Shown here one piece after another: positions 6,363 to 7,405 of a stretch of DNA of 7,405 nt. Numbering within the stretch: the first letter of the stretch is position 1; every line of letters begins with the position of its first letter. The stretch comes from Thermoplasmatota archaeon. Lineage in GTDB: Archaea; Thermoplasmatota; Penumbrarchaeia; Penumbrarchaeales; Penumbrarchaeaceae. The stretch covers positions 1 through 7,405 of the forward strand of contig JAUVLN010000103.1 in assembly GCA_030600725.1 (NCBI GenBank), in the 5' to 3' direction. The position numbers and the translations under genes are program-made. Below the pieces are notes generated by a model. It searched no databases. It was not told where the DNA came from and saw only the letters and a program-made list of their open reading frames with translations.

Positions 6363-6773
6363 ATGAATGGATCTTTGATGATCAAAGGTGGGGAAATGGC
6401 CAGAAAAAAAGATGTGGTGGATGTGCCCAGATCACCAAAAGCCCCCTGGGAGAGCTATGATCCGCTCTCCATTGAAGTGTATGGAGAGCCTTTCGAGGTC
6501 CGGCTGTCCCCGGAACCCAAAGGTGTCGGGGAAGATGCGGAGCTACACGACGCACAGGTTGATGTCTCCGGGGCTGTGGAGGTCCCTCCCGGGGTAGAGG
6601 TTGAAGCTTCCGGTGAGGTTCCCGTTGCTGCCGGGGATGGAGCTGCTCCAGAGGTAGAACCCGTCATGAAAGAGGTGGGTAAAAGGAGATCTGCCTCACA
6701 ACCGGAGAAGGTCATGGAGCCCACAAGGGTGACCAGAAGAAGGGTTGTCCGAAGGAAGAAGATGGAAAAATAG
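6363..6773 (+). CDS. Hypothetical low-complexity protein, acidic middle and basic tail
   Basis: Up to 136 residues; no family recognised. The N-terminal third has some ordered-looking sequence (PWESYDPLSIEVYGEPFEVR, about 28-47). A Val/Glu/Pro/Ala/Gly-rich acidic stretch (about 50-105) is probably disordered. The last 20 residues are strongly basic (TRVTRRRVVRRKKMEK), which could bind nucleic acid or an acidic surface. There is no signal peptide, membrane helix or Cys. ATGs at 6363, 6378 and 6396 are all possible. The one at 6396 gives 125 residues (MARKKDVV...) and has GGTGGGG just ahead, though spacing is tight; the one at 6363 would suit a leaderless transcript. It ends 4 bases before the bidirectional hairpin. 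A competing minus-strand frame over the same bases looks like a shadow. Confidence 0.6.
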   Translation: MNGSLMIKGGEMARKKDVVDVPRSPKAPWESYDPLSIEVYGEPFEVRLSPEPKGVGEDAELHDAQVDVSGAVEVPPGVEVEASGEVPVAAGDGAAPEVEPVMKEVGKRRSASQPEKVMEPTRVTRRRVVRRKKMEK

Positions 6774-6777
6774 AAAA

Positions 6778-6799
6778 GGCCCGTTCCAGGGAACGGGCC
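6778..6799. terminator. Bidirectional terminator between convergent genes
   Basis: GGCCCGTTCC (6778-6787) and GGAACGGGCC (6790-6799) make a perfect 10-bp GC-rich stem with a 2-base gap. On the minus strand it is followed at once by TTTTCTATTTTT, a classic T-rich tail for the repeat protein, whose stop lies 13 bases earlier. On the + strand it starts 4 bases after the TAG at 6771-6773 and is followed, less tightly, by TCGTTTTG. Confidence 0.8.
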
Positions 6800-6812
6800 A
6801 GGGTCGTTTTGC

Positions 6813-7403
6813 TTATCTTCTGTTTGGCCTGTTCTTATACGGGGAAGGTCTGACATCCTCCGGTGTTTCCGGCTCATTCAGGTTCCCTTCAAGTACAGGT
6901 CGCCTGATGATCGAGCTGTTTATTACCTTATAAAATTCGGGCCTTCCATCGGAATCCCTGTCGATCCAGATCATCTTCCTGATGGTTTTCCTGATGAGGT
7001 CCACATTTCCGTCGGAGTCCCTGTCGTATGCCGTCACCGTCTTCTCGGATAGTATAACCAGTTCGGGGTTGTGGTCGTCGTTCCTGTCGAGGAACCGGAT
7101 CCTCTGCACCACCACGGACCGGATCTCGGCGTTTCCGTCCCCGTCCCTGTCCGTGTATGAGGTGCGGACCCTTGATCCGGAGATCCTCTCCGGCCAGCCG
7201 TCCCCGTCCCTATCGATGTAGTTGCCCTTTATTGCCACCCTTTCTCCGAAGTTGATGCTCCTTAAGCCTCTCTCGGCCCTGAAGGAGATGATGTTCCACG
7301 ATGTTGAGCTTCCACCCCTGTATCTGCCGTAGGAGATCCTGGAGAACCTCTTCATATCAGGTTTTCCGTCAACATTGCGGTCGATGACCAACGTGGAGTT
7401 TCT
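6813..7403 (-). CDS. Tandem 21-residue Asp-loop repeat protein, 5' end outside the window
   Basis: Probable calcium-binding, extracellular or surface protein; the N-terminus is missing because the frame is open to the window edge. Counting from the in-frame TTG at 7391 (unlikely to be the real start), DxDxDG-type loops begin at D4, D60, D81, D102, D123 and D144. The last five are spaced by exactly 21 residues (63 bases). The loop consensus is [hydrophobic/T]-D-R-[DN]-x-D-G-x-x-[DE], as in EF-hand and dockerin loops, separated by short beta-like segments (for example IRSVVVQRIRFL). The fourth regular-spacing partner, at D102, is degenerate (DRNDDHNPE, Gly replaced by His). The tail (about 160-192) is Pro/Arg/Asn-rich and basic, with no membrane anchor or sorting signal. 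It is not a standard thrombospondin type 3 array, which has Cys. A signal peptide would be expected upstream but cannot be seen. Its stop TAA (6815-6813) is followed by a strong terminator. Confidence 0.8.
   Translation of the reverse strand, partial: RNSTLVIDRNVDGKPDMKRFSRISYGRYRGGSSTSWNIISFRAERGLRSINFGERVAIKGNYIDRDGDGWPERISGSRVRTSYTDRDGDGNAEIRSVVVQRIRFLDRNDDHNPELVILSEKTVTAYDRDSDGNVDLIRKTIRKMIWIDRDSDGRPEFYKVINSSIIRRPVLEGNLNEPETPEDVRPSPYKNRPNRR
6929..7234 (-). repeat. Five 63-base coding repeats for calcium-type loops
   Basis: Five units in exact 63-base register encode the five regularly spaced Asp loops. At DNA level the conserved core on the + strand is a pyrimidine-rich CCGTCCCCGTCCCT-like block, best seen near 7135-7150 and 7197-7212. 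Units have diverged elsewhere, pointing to old duplications under selection on the loop residues. Confidence 0.7.
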
Positions 7404-7405
7404 TC

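Noticed and set aside
6455..6877. A minus-strand frame with a hydrophobic stretch and GCEAD, resembling a lipoprotein.
   Set aside because: The hydrophobic part is the complement of the Arg/Lys-rich tail of the + strand gene. The frame also runs through the terminator hairpin and overlaps the repeat protein.
6929..7234. Regular 63-base repeats considered as a possible CRISPR-like or minisatellite array.
   Set aside because: The repeats are in coding frame, diverged in third positions, and encode a conserved Asp loop. There are no unique spacers between identical repeats.

Overview
The window most likely comes from an archaeon, possibly a Thermoplasmatota or methanogen lineage. I infer this from TATA-like elements about 25-30 bases before several starts, with no bacterial -35/-10 pairs. 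Strong GGAGG-type ribosome sites, heavy use of AGG and ATA codons, and receiver/PAS/HisKA_2 signalling proteins also fit. No rRNA or single-copy marker is present, so the assignment is inferred and the lineage is open.

Left part (1-2253, + strand): two translationally coupled signalling genes. The first is cut by the window edge. Its visible N-terminus looks like the end of a receiver domain, followed by PAS, HisKA_2 and HATPase domains. The second, overlapping it by ATGA, is a receiver-HisKA-HATPase protein. Together they look like a cytosolic phosphorelay. Next comes a 208-base convergent gap holding a strong hairpin and a minus-strand reading frame of about 71 codons broken by one TGA, possibly a gene remnant. 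On the minus strand is mntP, a manganese efflux pump of standard length.

Middle (3023-3496): a mostly non-coding stretch with two outward-facing promoter candidates, short dyads, and a small lysine/glutamate-rich ORF whose coding-like frame extends upstream of any AUG start.

Right part (minus strand): manC (mannose-1-phosphate guanylyltransferase, making GDP-mannose), followed 66 bases downstream by a 571-residue ATPase of the COG3044/MRB1590-like ABC class, which probably has its own promoter. Divergent from manC is a small, probably disordered protein with a basic tail. It converges on a 5'-truncated protein of tandem 21-residue repeats carrying Asp-rich calcium-type loops. A perfect 10-bp hairpin between those two genes is probably a shared terminator.

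Functional themes are two-component signalling, metal homeostasis, sugar-nucleotide supply for glycans and a probable extracellular calcium-binding protein. I found no CRISPR array, tRNA, rRNA, insertion sequence or obvious defence system. The least explained items are the 21-residue repeat protein, the ABC-class ATPase beside manC, and the two broken-looking small coding regions.
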